A stretch of DNA of 64,000 nt from Xenorhabdus bovienii (GCF_024721015.1 NZ_JANAIF010000005.1:1-64000), one strand, 5' to 3'. Positions 26,561 to 38,542 are shown, counted from the stretch's first letter. Numbers and translations: made by a program. Notes: a model not told the origin generated them from the sequence alone.

Positions 26561-27288
26561 TGCGTTCAGTTCTAGTGACCGGTGCCAGCAAAGGGATCGG
26601 CAGGGCCATTGCTTGTAAGCTGGCATCAAACGGGTTTACTGTCGTCGTTCATTATCACCGTGATGCCGCAGGTGCAGCAAAAACACTGGAACAGATTCAG
26701 GCAAATGGGGGCAATGGCCGCACCTTGGGTTTTGATATTTCAGATCGCACCACCAGCCGCGAATTGCTGGAGCAAGATATCGAAATGCACGGTGCTTACT
26801 ACGGCATCATCTGTAATGCGGGGATTGCTAAAGATGGCGCGTTCCCTGCCTTGGAAGGCAGTGATTGGGATAGCGTTATCCATACCAATCTGGATGGTTT
26901 CTACAATGTCATTCATCCCTGCGTGATGCCAATGATTGGTCTGCGTCAAGGGGGGCGTATCATCACGTTATCTTCCGTTTCCGGCTTGATGGGGAACCGT
27001 GGACAGGTCAATTACAGTGCAGCCAAGGCGGGGATTATCGGTGCCACCAAAGCGCTTGCCATTGAACTGGCAAAACGAAAAATCACCGTAAACTGCATTG
27101 CTCCGGGTCTGATTGACACGGACATGATCCAAATGGAAGAACCTGCGTTGAAAGAAGCCATGAGCCTGATCCCGATGAAACGCATGGGACACGTTGACGA
27201 AGTTGCCGGCCTTGCCAGCTATCTGATGTCAGACATCGCAGGCTATGTCACCCGTCAGGTCATCTCAGTCAACGGAGGTATGCTATGA
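26560..27288 (+). CDS. apeQ: 3-oxoacyl-ACP reductase, FabG-like
   Basis: 242 residues, short-chain dehydrogenase/reductase. The nucleotide loop is TGASKGIGRA (7-16), NAG at 86-88, and the catalytic Ser139, Tyr152 and Lys156 lie in LSSVSG and YSAAKAG. It reduces the ketoacyl-ACP made by the ketosynthases with NAD(P)H. Overlaps apeR by four bases. Confidence 0.92.
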   Translation: MRSVLVTGASKGIGRAIACKLASNGFTVVVHYHRDAAGAAKTLEQIQANGGNGRTLGFDISDRTTSRELLEQDIEMHGAYYGIICNAGIAKDGAFPALEGSDWDSVIHTNLDGFYNVIHPCVMPMIGLRQGGRIITLSSVSGLMGNRGQVNYSAAKAGIIGATKALAIELAKRKITVNCIAPGLIDTDMIQMEEPALKEAMSLIPMKRMGHVDEVAGLASYLMSDIAGYVTRQVISVNGGML

Positions 27289-28514
27289 CACGCAGGGTAG
27301 TTATTACAGGTATGGGCGGCATTACGGCTCTGGGGCACAACTGGCAATCTGTATCTTCCGGTCTGAAAGCGGGGAAAAACGCGGTTCAGCACATGTCAGC
27401 CTGGTCTGAGTATGATGGCCTGAATACGCTGCTCGGCGCGCCTGTCACCGATTTTTCATTGCCAGATCACTATACCCGCAAGCGCATCCGCTCTATGGGG
27501 CGAGTGTCACTTATGTCAACACGTGCCACTGAATTGGCTATTGAGAGGGCTGGCCTGTTGGATAATCCGATATTGACCCATGGTGAAACCGGCATTGCCT
27601 ATGGTTCCTCCACGGGCAGTACCAAGCCCGTCAGCGAATTTGCCACTATGCTGACTGAAAAGCATACGCACAACATCACGGGCACAACCTATGTCCAAAT
27701 GATGCCGCACACGACAGCCGTCAATACAGGGCTGTTCTTCGGGCTGCGCGGCAGGGTGATCCCAACCTCAAGTGCCTGTACGTCTGGTAGTCAGGCCATT
27801 GGTTATGCATGGGAAGCCATCCGTCATGGCTACCAGACCGTGATGGTGGCCGGAGGAGCAGAAGAGTTGTGTCCATCTGAAGCGGCTGTATTTGATACGC
27901 TGTTTGCCACCAGCCAGAAAAATGATGCCCCCAAAACAACCCCATCGCCGTTTGATACTCACCGTGATGGTTTGGTGATTGGTGAAGGCGCAGGAACATT
28001 GATCCTGGAAGAACTGGAACATGCCAAAGCGCGCGGGGCAAAAATTTACGGTGAAATTATCGGTTTTGCTACCAACTGCGATGCTTCCCACATTACTCAA
28101 CCGAAATCGGAAACCATGCAGCTATGTATGGAAATGGCCCTGAAATCGGCTGGGCGGCAGTCGTCAGATATCGGCTACATCAGCGCACATGGTACAGCAA
28201 CCGATCGGGGTGATGTTGCGGAAAGTCAGGCGGCTGCCAATGTTTTCGGCCGCAATACGCCTATCTCTTCACTGAAAAGCTATTTCGGCCATACATTGGG
28301 CGCTTGTGGGGCACTGGAAGCCTGGTTGAGCCTTGAGATGATGAATGAAGGCTGGTTCGCGCCAACCATCAATCTCAATGAAATCGATCCCGCCTGTGGC
28401 GAATTGGATTACATCATGCACCAATCCCGTGAGATCCAGACAGAATTTATCCAAAGCAATAACTTTGCCTTCGGTGGGATTAATACCTCGATTGTGTTCC
28501 GACGCTGGCCTTAA
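27285..28514 (+). CDS. apeR: Beta-ketoacyl-ACP synthase, last gene of the ape operon
   Basis: 409 residues, FabF-like, with Cys165 in TSSACTSGSQ, His302 in SAHGTATDRGD and His336 in YFGHTLGACG. A full triad shows an active ketosynthase, distinct from ApeO; it may do the first condensation on the aryl starter. A strong hairpin follows at 28521, ending the operon. Confidence 0.92.
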   Translation: MTRRVVITGMGGITALGHNWQSVSSGLKAGKNAVQHMSAWSEYDGLNTLLGAPVTDFSLPDHYTRKRIRSMGRVSLMSTRATELAIERAGLLDNPILTHGETGIAYGSSTGSTKPVSEFATMLTEKHTHNITGTTYVQMMPHTTAVNTGLFFGLRGRVIPTSSACTSGSQAIGYAWEAIRHGYQTVMVAGGAEELCPSEAAVFDTLFATSQKNDAPKTTPSPFDTHRDGLVIGEGAGTLILEELEHAKARGAKIYGEIIGFATNCDASHITQPKSETMQLCMEMALKSAGRQSSDIGYISAHGTATDRGDVAESQAAANVFGRNTPISSLKSYFGHTLGACGALEAWLSLEMMNEGWFAPTINLNEIDPACGELDYIMHQSREIQTEFIQSNNFAFGGINTSIVFRRWP

Positions 28515-28520
28515 TGTTTA

Positions 28521-28556
28521 TTAATGGCTTTAGTTGTAGGCTAAAGCCATTAAATA
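28521..28556 (+). terminator. Hairpin after the ape operon
   Basis: TTAATGGCTTTAG (28521-28533) pairs perfectly, 13 bases, with CTAAAGCCATTAA (28541-28553) over TTGTAGG. The A+T-rich tail lacks a long T-run, but position and stem strength fit the end of the operon. Confidence 0.6.
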
Positions 28557-28848
28557 TACGTTTGTATTCCCGCTTAAAAAATTCGTATTCGCTTAGCCCA
28601 ACATTGATTGGGGATTTCCCCCACTCTTTCATGAATCTTTTCATTCATGAGTATCAGTTTTTCTCATTGTATCTCTCAGGAGTAAAGGGCTATAGTCCGC
28701 AGCGCTCAAGGTCCTTGAACGACTTACCTACTGCTTAAATCACCAAGATATATCCCAATCCCTGGCATATATCGTTACCGCCATTCGGCAAAATCTTGAT
28801 GAGAAGCAGCGCATATCCAGCTGATTTTTTTATGTGGAGACGACAGTA
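28557..28848. other. Intergenic region with a short coding-like frame
   Basis: Between the ape terminator and the next MFS gene. One frame (28696-28824, 42 codons to a TGA) reads like the helical C-terminus of a real protein (ALKVLERLTYCLN, then QSLAYIVTAIRQNLDEKQ) and is preceded by an in-frame TAG. It may be a gene remnant, perhaps of a regulator; I cannot name the family. Confidence 0.3.
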
Positions 28849-30000
28849 GTGAAACTGCTGCGCAACAATGACAGTGCATTTGTACCTGTCGCAGGCTTGA
28901 CGGTATTTGCGATTGCTTCTGGTTACTTAATGAGTTTAATTCCTTTATCGATGGCAAGTTTCAGCATCGATACGAGTTATGCCAGCTGGTTGGCCAGTGC
29001 TTATTACGTGGGTTTATTAATAGGCTCAATTATGATTGAACCTGTTATTGCCAAAATAGGCCACCGCTTTTCATTTATTAGTTTTTTGCTGCTTTTAGCC
29101 GCGACGGTTGTAGTCTTGCCTTTTTTTCCGAATAAAGAGAGCTGGTTGGTTATTCGCTGCGTGGCGGGGATCGCCGTTGCAGGGATTTTTGTCGTGGTAG
29201 AATCTTGGTTGTTGATGGGTGACAGTCCCAAAGAGAGAGCCAAACGGCTGAGTTTTTACATGACTTCACTCTATGGTGGTACAACACTGGGTCAGCTAGC
29301 TATTGGCTTCATAGGGACTCAGGGTATAGTGCCTTTCATGGTGGTGCTGGCTCTGCTATTGTTGGCCACCCTGCCGCCATTACTTATAAGTCAAGGGCAA
29401 CCTCCCGCTCTTCATCATCAGAGCTTATCGCTAAAAAAAATTGTCCAATTCAGCAAGCCAGCGATAGTCGGTTGTATCACGTCAGGGGTTGTCATGGGTA
29501 CGATTTACGGCCTGATGCCTTTATCATTAAGCCAAAGCCACTTCGATGGTGAACAAGTCGGCGTATTAATGGCCGCGACTATTTTAGGCGGAATGGTGAT
29601 TCAGCCCATTGTCAGTAAACTGTCTGTCATAATGAGCAAAACGTTGTTACTGGCAATGGTTTCACTACTCGGTGTATTTGCGATGGGAATGACCTACCTT
29701 TCTGAAAATTATATTGTGATGATCGTGGCCTTGGGGCTTCTGGGGATGTCCTCTTTTGCACTCTATCCGATCGCCATCACGCTTGCCTGCGATAAACTGG
29801 ATTCATCTTGTATTGTGGCTGCAACTCAAGTGATGCTGTTAAGTTACAGTATCGGCTCCGCCATTGGCCCCCTGAGCGCAGGGAATTTTATGTTGCAGCA
29901 CAATGGATTAATGAATTTCTTTTTCATTGTCTTACTGGCCGCTGCTATTTATATGCTACTGGCGAGCCTGCGCCGTAAAGACCATATCTTGGCAAACTAG
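28849..30000 (+). CDS. MFS transporter, YcaD-like
   Basis: 383 residues with 12 membrane helices. I prefer the GTG at 28849 because GGAGA (28836-28840) lies nine bases before it; a GTG at 28834 would place the ribosome site inside the gene. The segment VVVESWLLMGDSPKERAKRL near residues 108-127 is characteristic of the YcaD subfamily, whose substrate is unknown. A perfect terminator follows. The gene is not coupled to the ape operon, and its codon use resembles the core genome. Confidence 0.85.
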   Translation: MKLLRNNDSAFVPVAGLTVFAIASGYLMSLIPLSMASFSIDTSYASWLASAYYVGLLIGSIMIEPVIAKIGHRFSFISFLLLLAATVVVLPFFPNKESWLVIRCVAGIAVAGIFVVVESWLLMGDSPKERAKRLSFYMTSLYGGTTLGQLAIGFIGTQGIVPFMVVLALLLLATLPPLLISQGQPPALHHQSLSLKKIVQFSKPAIVGCITSGVVMGTIYGLMPLSLSQSHFDGEQVGVLMAATILGGMVIQPIVSKLSVIMSKTLLLAMVSLLGVFAMGMTYLSENYIVMIVALGLLGMSSFALYPIAITLACDKLDSSCIVAATQVMLLSYSIGSAIGPLSAGNFMLQHNGLMNFFFIVLLAAAIYMLLASLRRKDHILAN

Positions 30001-30025
30001 TGGCTAAACCAAGTCATAATGATAG

Positions 30026-30050
30026 CGCCGCACTCTGCGGCGTTTTTTTT
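30026..30050 (+). terminator. Rho-independent terminator of the YcaD-like gene
   Basis: CGCCGC (30026-30031), loop ACTCT, GCGGCG (30037-30042), then eight T. A textbook terminator. Confidence 0.9.
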
Positions 30051-30170
30051 ACACATGAGTTCCTATTACTTTCTGTTAAATCGATTGTACTGAATCATTT
30101 TTAATTCTAGGATAGCCGTGAAAACACACAATCTGACATCGAATAACTGTGAAATATGCGGAGATAATTG

Positions 30171-30605
30171 ATGTATATAAAGCAAGCCACCGAAACGGAT
30201 TTCGCGATTCTTATCCAGATTTGGGAAGCCTCTGTGCGTGCTACCCATGATTTTCTGCCTGAAACTATAATTGAAGAGCTACGTCCCCTTATCTTGAATG
30301 ATTACTTACCCAATTTAATCATCTATAAGGCTGTAAATGACCAACATATCATCGAAGGATTTGTGGCAGTCGATCAACAGCGAGTAGAAATGCTATTTAT
30401 TTCACCACAGGCACGAGGTAAAGGGATCGGCAAGATGCTGCTGGCGTTTGCAATGACTGAATTGCAGATCAACGAACTGGATGTGAACGAACAGAATGAA
30501 CAAGGTGTTGGCTTCTATAAGCATATGGGGTTTCAGGTTTTTGCTCGCTCAGAAGTCGATGGGCAAGGGAATCCATTTCCACTATTGCACATGAAACTCG
30601 CGTAA
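30171..30605 (+). CDS. yjaB: GNAT acetyltransferase, YjaB-like
   Basis: 144 residues from the ATG at 30171 (GGAGA lies upstream of it). GNAT fold: the acetyl-CoA loop SPQARGKGIGKMLL near 83-96, then DVNEQNEQGVGFYKHMGF near 107-124 and the end PFPLLHM. Length and these segments match E. coli YjaB, an acetyltransferase with unknown substrate. It stands alone, with a possible hairpin terminator about 55 bases downstream. Confidence 0.75.
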   Translation: MYIKQATETDFAILIQIWEASVRATHDFLPETIIEELRPLILNDYLPNLIIYKAVNDQHIIEGFVAVDQQRVEMLFISPQARGKGIGKMLLAFAMTELQINELDVNEQNEQGVGFYKHMGFQVFARSEVDGQGNPFPLLHMKLA

Positions 30606-30660
30606 ATTCAGCCGATATTCATTTCCATTTTAGACAAACAAGAATAAGCCATTCATTGAT

Positions 30661-30690
30661 AGCCCAGAATGTTAAACAGCAAACTGGGCT
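30661..30690 (+). terminator. Weak hairpin after the acetyltransferase gene
   Basis: AGCCCAG (30661-30667) pairs with CTGGGCT (30684-30690) over 16 bases; no T-run follows. Possible mRNA 3' structure. Confidence 0.3.
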
Positions 30691-30995
30691 ATTCAGGATA
30701 ACAAATTACAATTTTACTTAAATATATTAACAATTACATCTTATTTATAAAAAATATAAAATAAATAATTCATAATTACTATGAATATATTAATGCAATC
30801 TTATTTAGATTAACCATTAATACTAATAAATTTCTCTTTAATAACACTAAATAATAAGACTAATCAACGAATACCTGCATAAAAAACATTAAATAAAGAA
30901 ATTTAAAGAAATTAAATGATTTATAAACGTTTTAATACCATTGAATGAATCAATGATATACTCGGTAAAGTTTTTAGTTATTGAGTTTAATCCTA
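30691..30995. other. A+T-rich region upstream of the VirK/YbjX gene
   Basis: About 300 bases, extremely A+T-rich, no gene seen. It carries the promoter of the following gene; the composition would suit silencing by H-NS and PhoP-type control, as reported for virK/ybjX relatives, but no PhoP box is certain. Confidence 0.35.
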
Positions 30996-31937
30996 ATGAA
31001 TTATCTACAACAACCACAACCTGCTTCTTCAGGTATGAAGCTGTTTACTGATCTTGTCGGAAAGCGTGTTACCCCCGGTGAATACTGGCATTCTTCCAGT
31101 TATCGAACTAAATTCGCTCTGCGTAGCATTTTTACGCCTATTTCTACACTTAAGCTTTTGAATAAAATTGCTAATACCCCGCTTTATAAGGATATTTTAA
31201 AAAAGCAACCCAGTTTGCCCTGCAAATTGCATCGCCCATATTTGAGCATCAATTTCAAGCGTAAACAGATTGTTTGTGCACTTAATGAACATTACCAGAT
31301 ATTATTTGAACAATTAGAGCCGGCTATTATCAACAAAATATTTGATACTCATGCTTATTTGCTGGCAACAGTTCAGGGTAAAAATGAATCATTCATGATA
31401 TATATTGATTCATTGGATAATCTGAATAAAGAAGGTGAGCTTTCGTTATATATTACCACAGCAGAAAATGTCGTTCTGGCGAAATGCGCATTCACTTTAT
31501 TGACGATTAAGGGTAAGCAAACATTATTCATTGGTGTATTGCAAGGCCCGGCTAAAATGGATAATTCTCTGGATATTATCCGCCATGCCACCAAAGAATG
31601 TTATGGATTATTTCCTAAGCGTTTATTGATTGAAGCTATCTGCCGTTTTGCCTCTCATGCGAATTGTGAGCAGATCTTGGCGGTCAGCAATGAGACACAT
31701 ATTTATCGCAGTATCCGCTATTGGCATAAAAAGAAAGATAAGATGGTGGCCGATTATAACGCCTTCTGGGAATCCCTGAATGGTATCAGGAAGGAAAATA
31801 ATGATTTCCATCTGCCATCAGCCATAGAAAGGAAATCCCTGGAAGAGATCGCCAGCAAGAAACGCGCTGAATATCGCCGCCGTTACCAACTACTGGACGA
31901 GCTGGATAACCATATCAAAGTAGCCCTTACTGATTAA
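30996..31937 (+). CDS. VirK/YbjX family protein (DUF535)
   Basis: 313 residues from the ATG at 30996; a TTG at 30981 in frame is possible and neither has a good ribosome site. The middle and C-terminal parts match the VirK/YbjX family: an RPYL-N segment near 80-90, VLQGPAKMDNSLDIIRHATKE near 183-203, FPKRLLIEAI near 208 and YRSIRYWHKKKDKMVADYNAFW near 239-260. Family members in Salmonella and Shigella affect surface properties and resistance to host peptides, often under PhoP control. Cytoplasmic by sequence, no signal peptide. Confidence 0.85.
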   Translation: MNYLQQPQPASSGMKLFTDLVGKRVTPGEYWHSSSYRTKFALRSIFTPISTLKLLNKIANTPLYKDILKKQPSLPCKLHRPYLSINFKRKQIVCALNEHYQILFEQLEPAIINKIFDTHAYLLATVQGKNESFMIYIDSLDNLNKEGELSLYITTAENVVLAKCAFTLLTIKGKQTLFIGVLQGPAKMDNSLDIIRHATKECYGLFPKRLLIEAICRFASHANCEQILAVSNETHIYRSIRYWHKKKDKMVADYNAFWESLNGIRKENNDFHLPSAIERKSLEEIASKKRAEYRRRYQLLDELDNHIKVALTD

Positions 31938-31969
31938 TTATCATCAAGAAGGGATACTTGATCGCGTGT

Positions 31970-32230
31970 TTAGCGTGGCTTTGCCATTAGCCATAAAAGA
32001 TGAGTTTTAATGGCAGGCCACTCGCTGGCAAACATGCTGTATACACAAGTGTCTCTTATTGAGCCATCCCTTGCACGCAAGTGACTGCGCAGAATACCAT
32101 CCCGTTTTGCCCCCAGACGCTCGATAGCTCCGCGGCTCTGGTGATTCAGAAAATGGGTACGAAATTCCACGGCAACACCGCCAAGTTGTTCAAACGCATA
32201 TTCCATGAAAGATTCAAATATCATCGGCAT
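31970..32230 (-). pseudogene. C-terminal fragment of a GNAT acetyltransferase (RimJ/RimL-like)
   Basis: 86 codons encoding only the second half of a RimJ/RimL-type acetyltransferase: AVEFRTHFLNHQSRGAIERL and GAKRDGILRSHLRARDGSIR, then the end SEWPAIKTHL. The usual N-terminal 100 residues, with the first half of the acetyl-CoA site, are missing: upstream (rightward) sequence to about 32330 shows no matching frame. The ATG at 32230 is therefore probably not a functional start. Confidence 0.7.
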
Positions 32231-32426
32231 AAAAGAAACGCTGAACTATTCTCAAATACACTCACGTTAAATTCCAGAATTTGAAGAACGGTTTCCACTG
32301 GCACATCATTTCTTGATACTTGTCACAATCGCTTAACAAAACGGTTCCAATCAGGCTGGAACCGTCTAAATTTGATCCCAATCTCATCCGACCACTTAGT
32401 CATACTGAAAACAATAATACTTTTAA

Positions 32427-34475
<2,049 letters not shown>

Positions 34476-34503
34476 CTGCGCAAGTTTTAGACCTTAAATG
34501 TAG

Positions 34504-34546
34504 AAACGGTGATAAAAAGCTATCCGCTGATTACCACCGTTTTTAT
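34504..34546. terminator. Terminator between convergent fadH and sstT
   Basis: AAACGGTG (34504-34511) pairs with CACCGTTT (34535-34542), followed by TTATTT on the + strand. It serves fadH mainly. Confidence 0.65.
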
Positions 34547-34558
34547 TTCAGACAATCA

Positions 34559-35803
34559 TCAACGCTGAGCTAACTGATCCGCATTAAGACGGGCATCTTC
34601 TGCCTGACAAGCCGCAGCGGTAAACAACACGTCAGTGGAAGAATTCAGGCCAGTTTCAGCAGAATCCTGCAACACACCGATAATGAAACCGACCGCAACA
34701 ACTTGCATGGCGATTTCATTGGAAATACCGAATATGCTGCACGCCAGTGGGATCAACAGCAAAGAGCCACCCGCTACTCCCGATGATCCACACGCACCAA
34801 TCACAGCAACCACACTCAGCAAAATCGCAGTTGGCAGGCCAACCGTCATGTCCAGTGTATTGACTGCCGCCAGCGTCAGCACCGTAATCGTCACCGCTGC
34901 ACCCGCCATATTGATGGTTGCCCCCAATGGGATAGAAACTGAATAGGTATCCTCATTCAGTTTCATGCGGCGACACATTGCCATATTAACGGGAATGTTA
35001 GCCGCAGAGCTGCGGGTAAAGAATGCTGTCACACCACTTTCACGCAGGCAGGCAAAAACCAACGGATAAGGGTTGCGGCGGATTGTCCAGTAAACAATCA
35101 GCGGATTGACCACTAAGGCAACGATAATCATACAGCCAAGCAGAACGGCCAGCAGTCGAGCATAGCCAAGCAGTGCTTCGAAGCCGGTTGTGGCAATAGT
35201 TGAAGCCACCAGACCGAAGATCCCGATGGGTGCTAGACGAATAACAACACGCACAACCTGTGTGACGGCTTCAGCCAGATCCTGCACCAAAGATTTGGTC
35301 GATTCCTTGGCATGACGTAAAGCAATACCTAAACCAATTGACCATGCCAGAATGCCAACATAATTGCCTTTTAATATTGCATCAATCGGATTAACAGCGA
35401 CGTTGAGCAAAATCCCCCTCATGACTTCAACGATATTGTCTGGCGGTGAAATTTTGGCATCATTAGTCACCAGTATCAGCGTTGACGGAAACAACGTACT
35501 GCCGATAACCGCCACGACCGCTGCACCGAATGTTCCAATCAGGTAAAGGAGCAAGATCGGGCGAATACTGGTTTTTTGTCCTTTTTTATGGTTTGCAATC
35601 GAGGACATCACCAATATCCACACCAACACAGGGGCAACAGCCTTCAGAGCACTCACGAAGAGAGAGCCAAGCAAATCAGCCGACTGAGCCGCAGAAGGTA
35701 ACAGCCATGCCAATAATATCCCTGCAATTAATCCAATAATAATTTGAGTGACAAGACTTCCCTGTACAATATACTGCACAAAGCCTTTTTGTTGTTTTTC
35801 CAT
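34559..35803 (-). CDS. sstT: Na+/serine-threonine symporter
   Basis: 414 residues from the ATG at 35803 (an upstream in-frame start adds ten residues that do not match the family). It is a DAACS/SstT-type transporter with eight helices and two re-entrant loops: [20 protein letters not shown] near 270-289 and [10 protein letters not shown] near 307-316 are the substrate and sodium loops, and [20 protein letters not shown] near the end is diagnostic. Imports serine and threonine with sodium. Converges on fadH. Confidence 0.93.
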   Translation of the reverse strand: MEKQQKGFVQYIVQGSLVTQIIIGLIAGILLAWLLPSAAQSADLLGSLFVSALKAVAPVLVWILVMSSIANHKKGQKTSIRPILLLYLIGTFGAAVVAVIGSTLFPSTLILVTNDAKISPPDNIVEVMRGILLNVAVNPIDAILKGNYVGILAWSIGLGIALRHAKESTKSLVQDLAEAVTQVVRVVIRLAPIGIFGLVASTIATTGFEALLGYARLLAVLLGCMIIVALVVNPLIVYWTIRRNPYPLVFACLRESGVTAFFTRSSAANIPVNMAMCRRMKLNEDTYSVSIPLGATINMAGAAVTITVLTLAAVNTLDMTVGLPTAILLSVVAVIGACGSSGVAGGSLLLIPLACSIFGISNEIAMQVVAVGFIIGVLQDSAETGLNSSTDVLFTAAACQAEDARLNADQLAQR

Positions 35804-36490
35804 AGCCCACCCATTTGGTATTTTTTGGCTCAATGAGCCTGTTGTTTTTGTGTTTGCTTCCCCGGTATAGGGAAATGAAAAAAACTAAAACGAATAATTA
35901 ATTGAAATATACAGACAACACAATGTTTGATAACAAATTGCTTACATTTGTGTGATCGGAATGGCAATATTCTGATTACAACCCTACAACGGTGTGGTGT
36001 GAAGCATAATAAAAAAACAGTAATTACTCTTTTTATTCAATAAATTATATTGAATCATCATTTTAACAACAACGATGAGAATCTGTACTGTCTCCAATAT
36101 TATTAATGGGTTACTTTTCGTCATCAAATGACACGACAAGGTCTGTTTGGCTGATAAAAAACATAAATTCAAGCAGTCCACATGATAAATAGTTAAATCA
36201 TGCTGTTTTGGGAAAACTTCACCCAATAATTAATCAATTGATATATGTCGAAGAATTTACTTTTACATTTGAATGAATGTTCAATTGGTCACCAAAATTT
36301 CCTGTTTCGCTACTGCTGATTTTGTTAGAGTGTCCCTGTTAGTTCTTATGCCATCTTGCAAGAAGCTCAAGGGTATTTTATGACAATCGGTACTTAATAT
36401 TTTGTATTTTCAAAGTACCCAACAGAAATGCACCAGAAATGCACCATAAAAGTAAGATGTAATCCTTAATCCGCGTTTTAGGAACATTTG
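35804..36490. other. Long intergenic region between sstT and yqjA
   Basis: About 690 bases holding divergent promoters of sstT and yqjA. No coding frame or RNA gene is recognised. A tandem AGAAATGCACC (two units, about 36424-36445) sits about 45 bases before the yqjA start; it may be an operator or chance. Confidence 0.4.
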
Positions 36491-37159
36491 ATGGAAATTG
36501 TAACAGACCTAATTTATGCACTTTGGCACCAAGATTATGAAACACTGGCTAACCCATCATTCGTATGGGCAATCTACATCCTGCTATTTACGATCCTGTT
36601 TCTGGAAAATGGGATATTGCCTGCGGCTTTTTTACCGGGCGATAGCCTGTTGATATTAGTTGGCGTTTTGATCGCAAAAGATGCCATGAGCTTCCCCGCG
36701 ACGATATTCATTCTCACCGCCGGAGCAAGCCTTGGTTGCTGGGTGGGTTATCTTCAGGGACGGTGGCTTGGTAATACCAAATTGGTTCAAGGCTGGCTGT
36801 CACATCTTCCCACTCACTATTACCAACGCGCGCACAATCTGTTCCACCGCCACGGTTTATCCGCACTGCTGATCGGTCGTTTCCTTGCCTTTGTCAGAAC
36901 CCTGCTGCCAACACTGGCAGGGATTGCCGGGCTGAAAAACGGACGTTTCCAGATTTTCAATTGGTTAAGTGGGTTCCTGTGGGTCATCATATTAACTACT
37001 TTAGGTTATGCTCTTGGCAAAAGTCCTCTTTTCCGTCAATACGAAGAATATGTGATGAATTTTCTCGTTCTGTTACCACTGGGTTTGCTACTCATTGGCT
37101 TAATTGGCAGCCTGACGGTCATCTGGCGTAAGAAACGCGCTAACCATCCCCCTCAGTAA
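36491..37159 (+). CDS. yqjA: DedA family membrane protein YqjA
   Basis: 222 residues from the ATG at 36491, with TAGGAA upstream. DedA/VTT family: [17 protein letters not shown] near 37-53, [20 protein letters not shown] near 135-154. Closely like E. coli YqjA, a DedA protein needed for proton-dependent homeostasis and alkaline tolerance and implicated in undecaprenyl-phosphate or lipid flipping. In E. coli it is followed by mzrA and yqjC; neither is present here, and a strong hairpin stands in the gap before yqjD. Confidence 0.92.
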   Translation: MEIVTDLIYALWHQDYETLANPSFVWAIYILLFTILFLENGILPAAFLPGDSLLILVGVLIAKDAMSFPATIFILTAGASLGCWVGYLQGRWLGNTKLVQGWLSHLPTHYYQRAHNLFHRHGLSALLIGRFLAFVRTLLPTLAGIAGLKNGRFQIFNWLSGFLWVIILTTLGYALGKSPLFRQYEEYVMNFLVLLPLGLLLIGLIGSLTVIWRKKRANHPPQ

Positions 37160-37207
37160 TATCCTGTCGTGAAAATTTTTCTCCTGCCAATACAAAGGCT
37201 GGCTTTT

Positions 37208-37240
37208 CCCTGTGGTATCGAGCCAAAACATACCACAGGG
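37208..37240 (+). terminator. Strong hairpin after yqjA
   Basis: CCCTGTGGTAT (37208-37218) and ATACCACAGGG (37230-37240) form an 11-base perfect stem with an 11-base loop. No T-run follows, so it may be a processing or stabilising element rather than a terminator. Confidence 0.55.
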
Positions 37241-37426
37241 TATTGAACCTCCGGCAAATTTCCTTCTCAACTGACCTTCCTATTCCTTTATCCAATAGCT
37301 AGCCGTCAAACAGAATTTAAGATTAATCTCAGGAAGAGCAGGATGATTTTTGACATCCGTACTTTAAACTCTTTATAAAAGCGACTATGTTAGAAATTCA
37401 TCCATCGTACATTTCAGGAGCATAAT

Positions 37427-37732
37427 ATGCCGCAGAAGAAAAACTCTGAAGATTTACGTACTGAATTGCAATCCCTTGCGGATACGCTGGAAGAAGTTCT
37501 CAATAGTTCCAGTGACAAATCCAAGGCTGAATTGGAAAAACTACGCAGTAAAGCAGAAAAAACGTTGAAAGATGCGCGAGTCACACTCAGTGACGTCAGC
37601 GATAAGTTGGTCGATCAAACAAAAGAAATTGCAGGCCGTACAGATAATTACGTCCGTGATAATCCGTGGACAAGTATAGGAATCGGTGCGGCAGTTGGTG
37701 CCGTGTTGGGTATTTTACTGGCAAAACGCTGA
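37427..37732 (+). CDS. yqjD: Ribosome-associated tail-anchored membrane protein, YqjD/ElaB (DUF883)
   Basis: 101 residues: a charged coiled-coil-like N-terminal part (residues 5-70), the conserved DNYVRDNPWTSIGIGAAVGA near 72-91 and a single C-terminal helix (about 81-98) ending in AKR. E. coli YqjD binds 70S ribosomes at the inner membrane in stationary phase. The start has CAGGAG upstream. First gene of yqjD-yqjE-yqjK. Confidence 0.92.
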   Translation: MPQKKNSEDLRTELQSLADTLEEVLNSSSDKSKAELEKLRSKAEKTLKDARVTLSDVSDKLVDQTKEIAGRTDNYVRDNPWTSIGIGAAVGAVLGILLAKR

Positions 37733-37733
37733 G

Positions 37734-38135
37734 ATGACCCAACCACCCCGTTCACAAGGCCCTGGCAAAGGGATATTTGATACTTTACAGCGAGTGGCAG
37801 CGATTGTTGTTGGCATGGTTGAAACCCGTATCCGACTCATAGCCGTTGAGTTGGAAGAAAATACGGCCACGCTGGTACAGTTGCTGCTGCTGATTGGGTT
37901 CACGCTATTATTTGCGACCTTTGGCCTGATGTGCCTGTTAATATTGATATTCTGGGTCATCGATCCTGTTTATCGGGCAACGGCAATGGCCATTACCGCA
38001 GGAATTTTGCTGATTCTCGCCGTGTTTAGTGCATTATGGACGATCAGGAAAACCAGAAAGCTGAATTTTTTCAATTCAACCCGTGAACAGCTAAAAATAG
38101 ATCGCAAAATGCTGGAGGATGACCATCATGAATAA
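37734..38135 (+). CDS. yqjE: Membrane protein YqjE
   Basis: 133 residues from the ATG at 37734, which follows the yqjD stop directly. Two membrane helices at about 45-70 and 78-100 with a short amphipathic N-terminal part (RVAAIVVGMVETRIRLIAVE) match the YqjE/phage holin-3-like superfamily. Function unknown; always next to yqjD. Overlaps yqjK by eight bases. Confidence 0.9.
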   Translation: MTQPPRSQGPGKGIFDTLQRVAAIVVGMVETRIRLIAVELEENTATLVQLLLLIGFTLLFATFGLMCLLILIFWVIDPVYRATAMAITAGILLILAVFSALWTIRKTRKLNFFNSTREQLKIDRKMLEDDHHE

Positions 38136-38397
38136 GTCACAGCGACAGCAGCGAGAATGGCGAAAACAACAGTTATTACTGGAAATACAGCAGCAACGGC
38201 AATCACTTTCAGAGTGTACCCAACACTGGCTTGATATCATTCAGGCTTATGACAGAGGCTGGCAGACCCTGCTTGCCTTCAAGCCTTATGTCGCCATTGG
38301 CTCGGGTATCGCACTGATCTATGGCATATGCCATCCCATGAAGTTTTATCGCTGGTCACGCCGTATGGTTAGCCTCTTGGGATTTATTAGGGGGTAA
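38128..38397 (+). CDS. yqjK: YqjK family protein
   Basis: 89 residues from the ATG at 38128; GGAGG (38114-38118) is at the right distance for this start, whereas an in-frame ATG at 38119 directly abuts it. Gln/Arg-rich helix at 5-40 (QRQQREWRKQQLLLEIQQQR) and one hydrophobic segment at about 55-72. Unknown function, last gene of the yqjDEK unit. Confidence 0.88.
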   Translation: MNKSQRQQREWRKQQLLLEIQQQRQSLSECTQHWLDIIQAYDRGWQTLLAFKPYVAIGSGIALIYGICHPMKFYRWSRRMVSLLGFIRG

Positions 38398-38460
38398 TAG
38401 ACATAGGTGGGAACAACTTACGCATGAGCCAGCAACGACAAGGTTATATGCCGATGTAGT

Positions 38461-38495
38461 ATTTGGATAGTTTCTCTCAAGTAGGGGTTTGAGAA
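38461..38495 (+). repeat. Left inverted repeat flanking the alcohol dehydrogenase gene
   Basis: ATTTGGATAGTTTCTCT (38461-38477) is a perfect 17-base inverted match of 39981-39997, and GGGGTTTGAG a few bases on is also shared in inverted orientation. The pair encloses the IS5 remnant and the alcohol dehydrogenase gene. Confidence 0.7.
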
Positions 38496-38542
38496 CCAAC
38501 GGGGCTATTAATAGCCATTTACATGGGGTCAGGCCTCATTAA

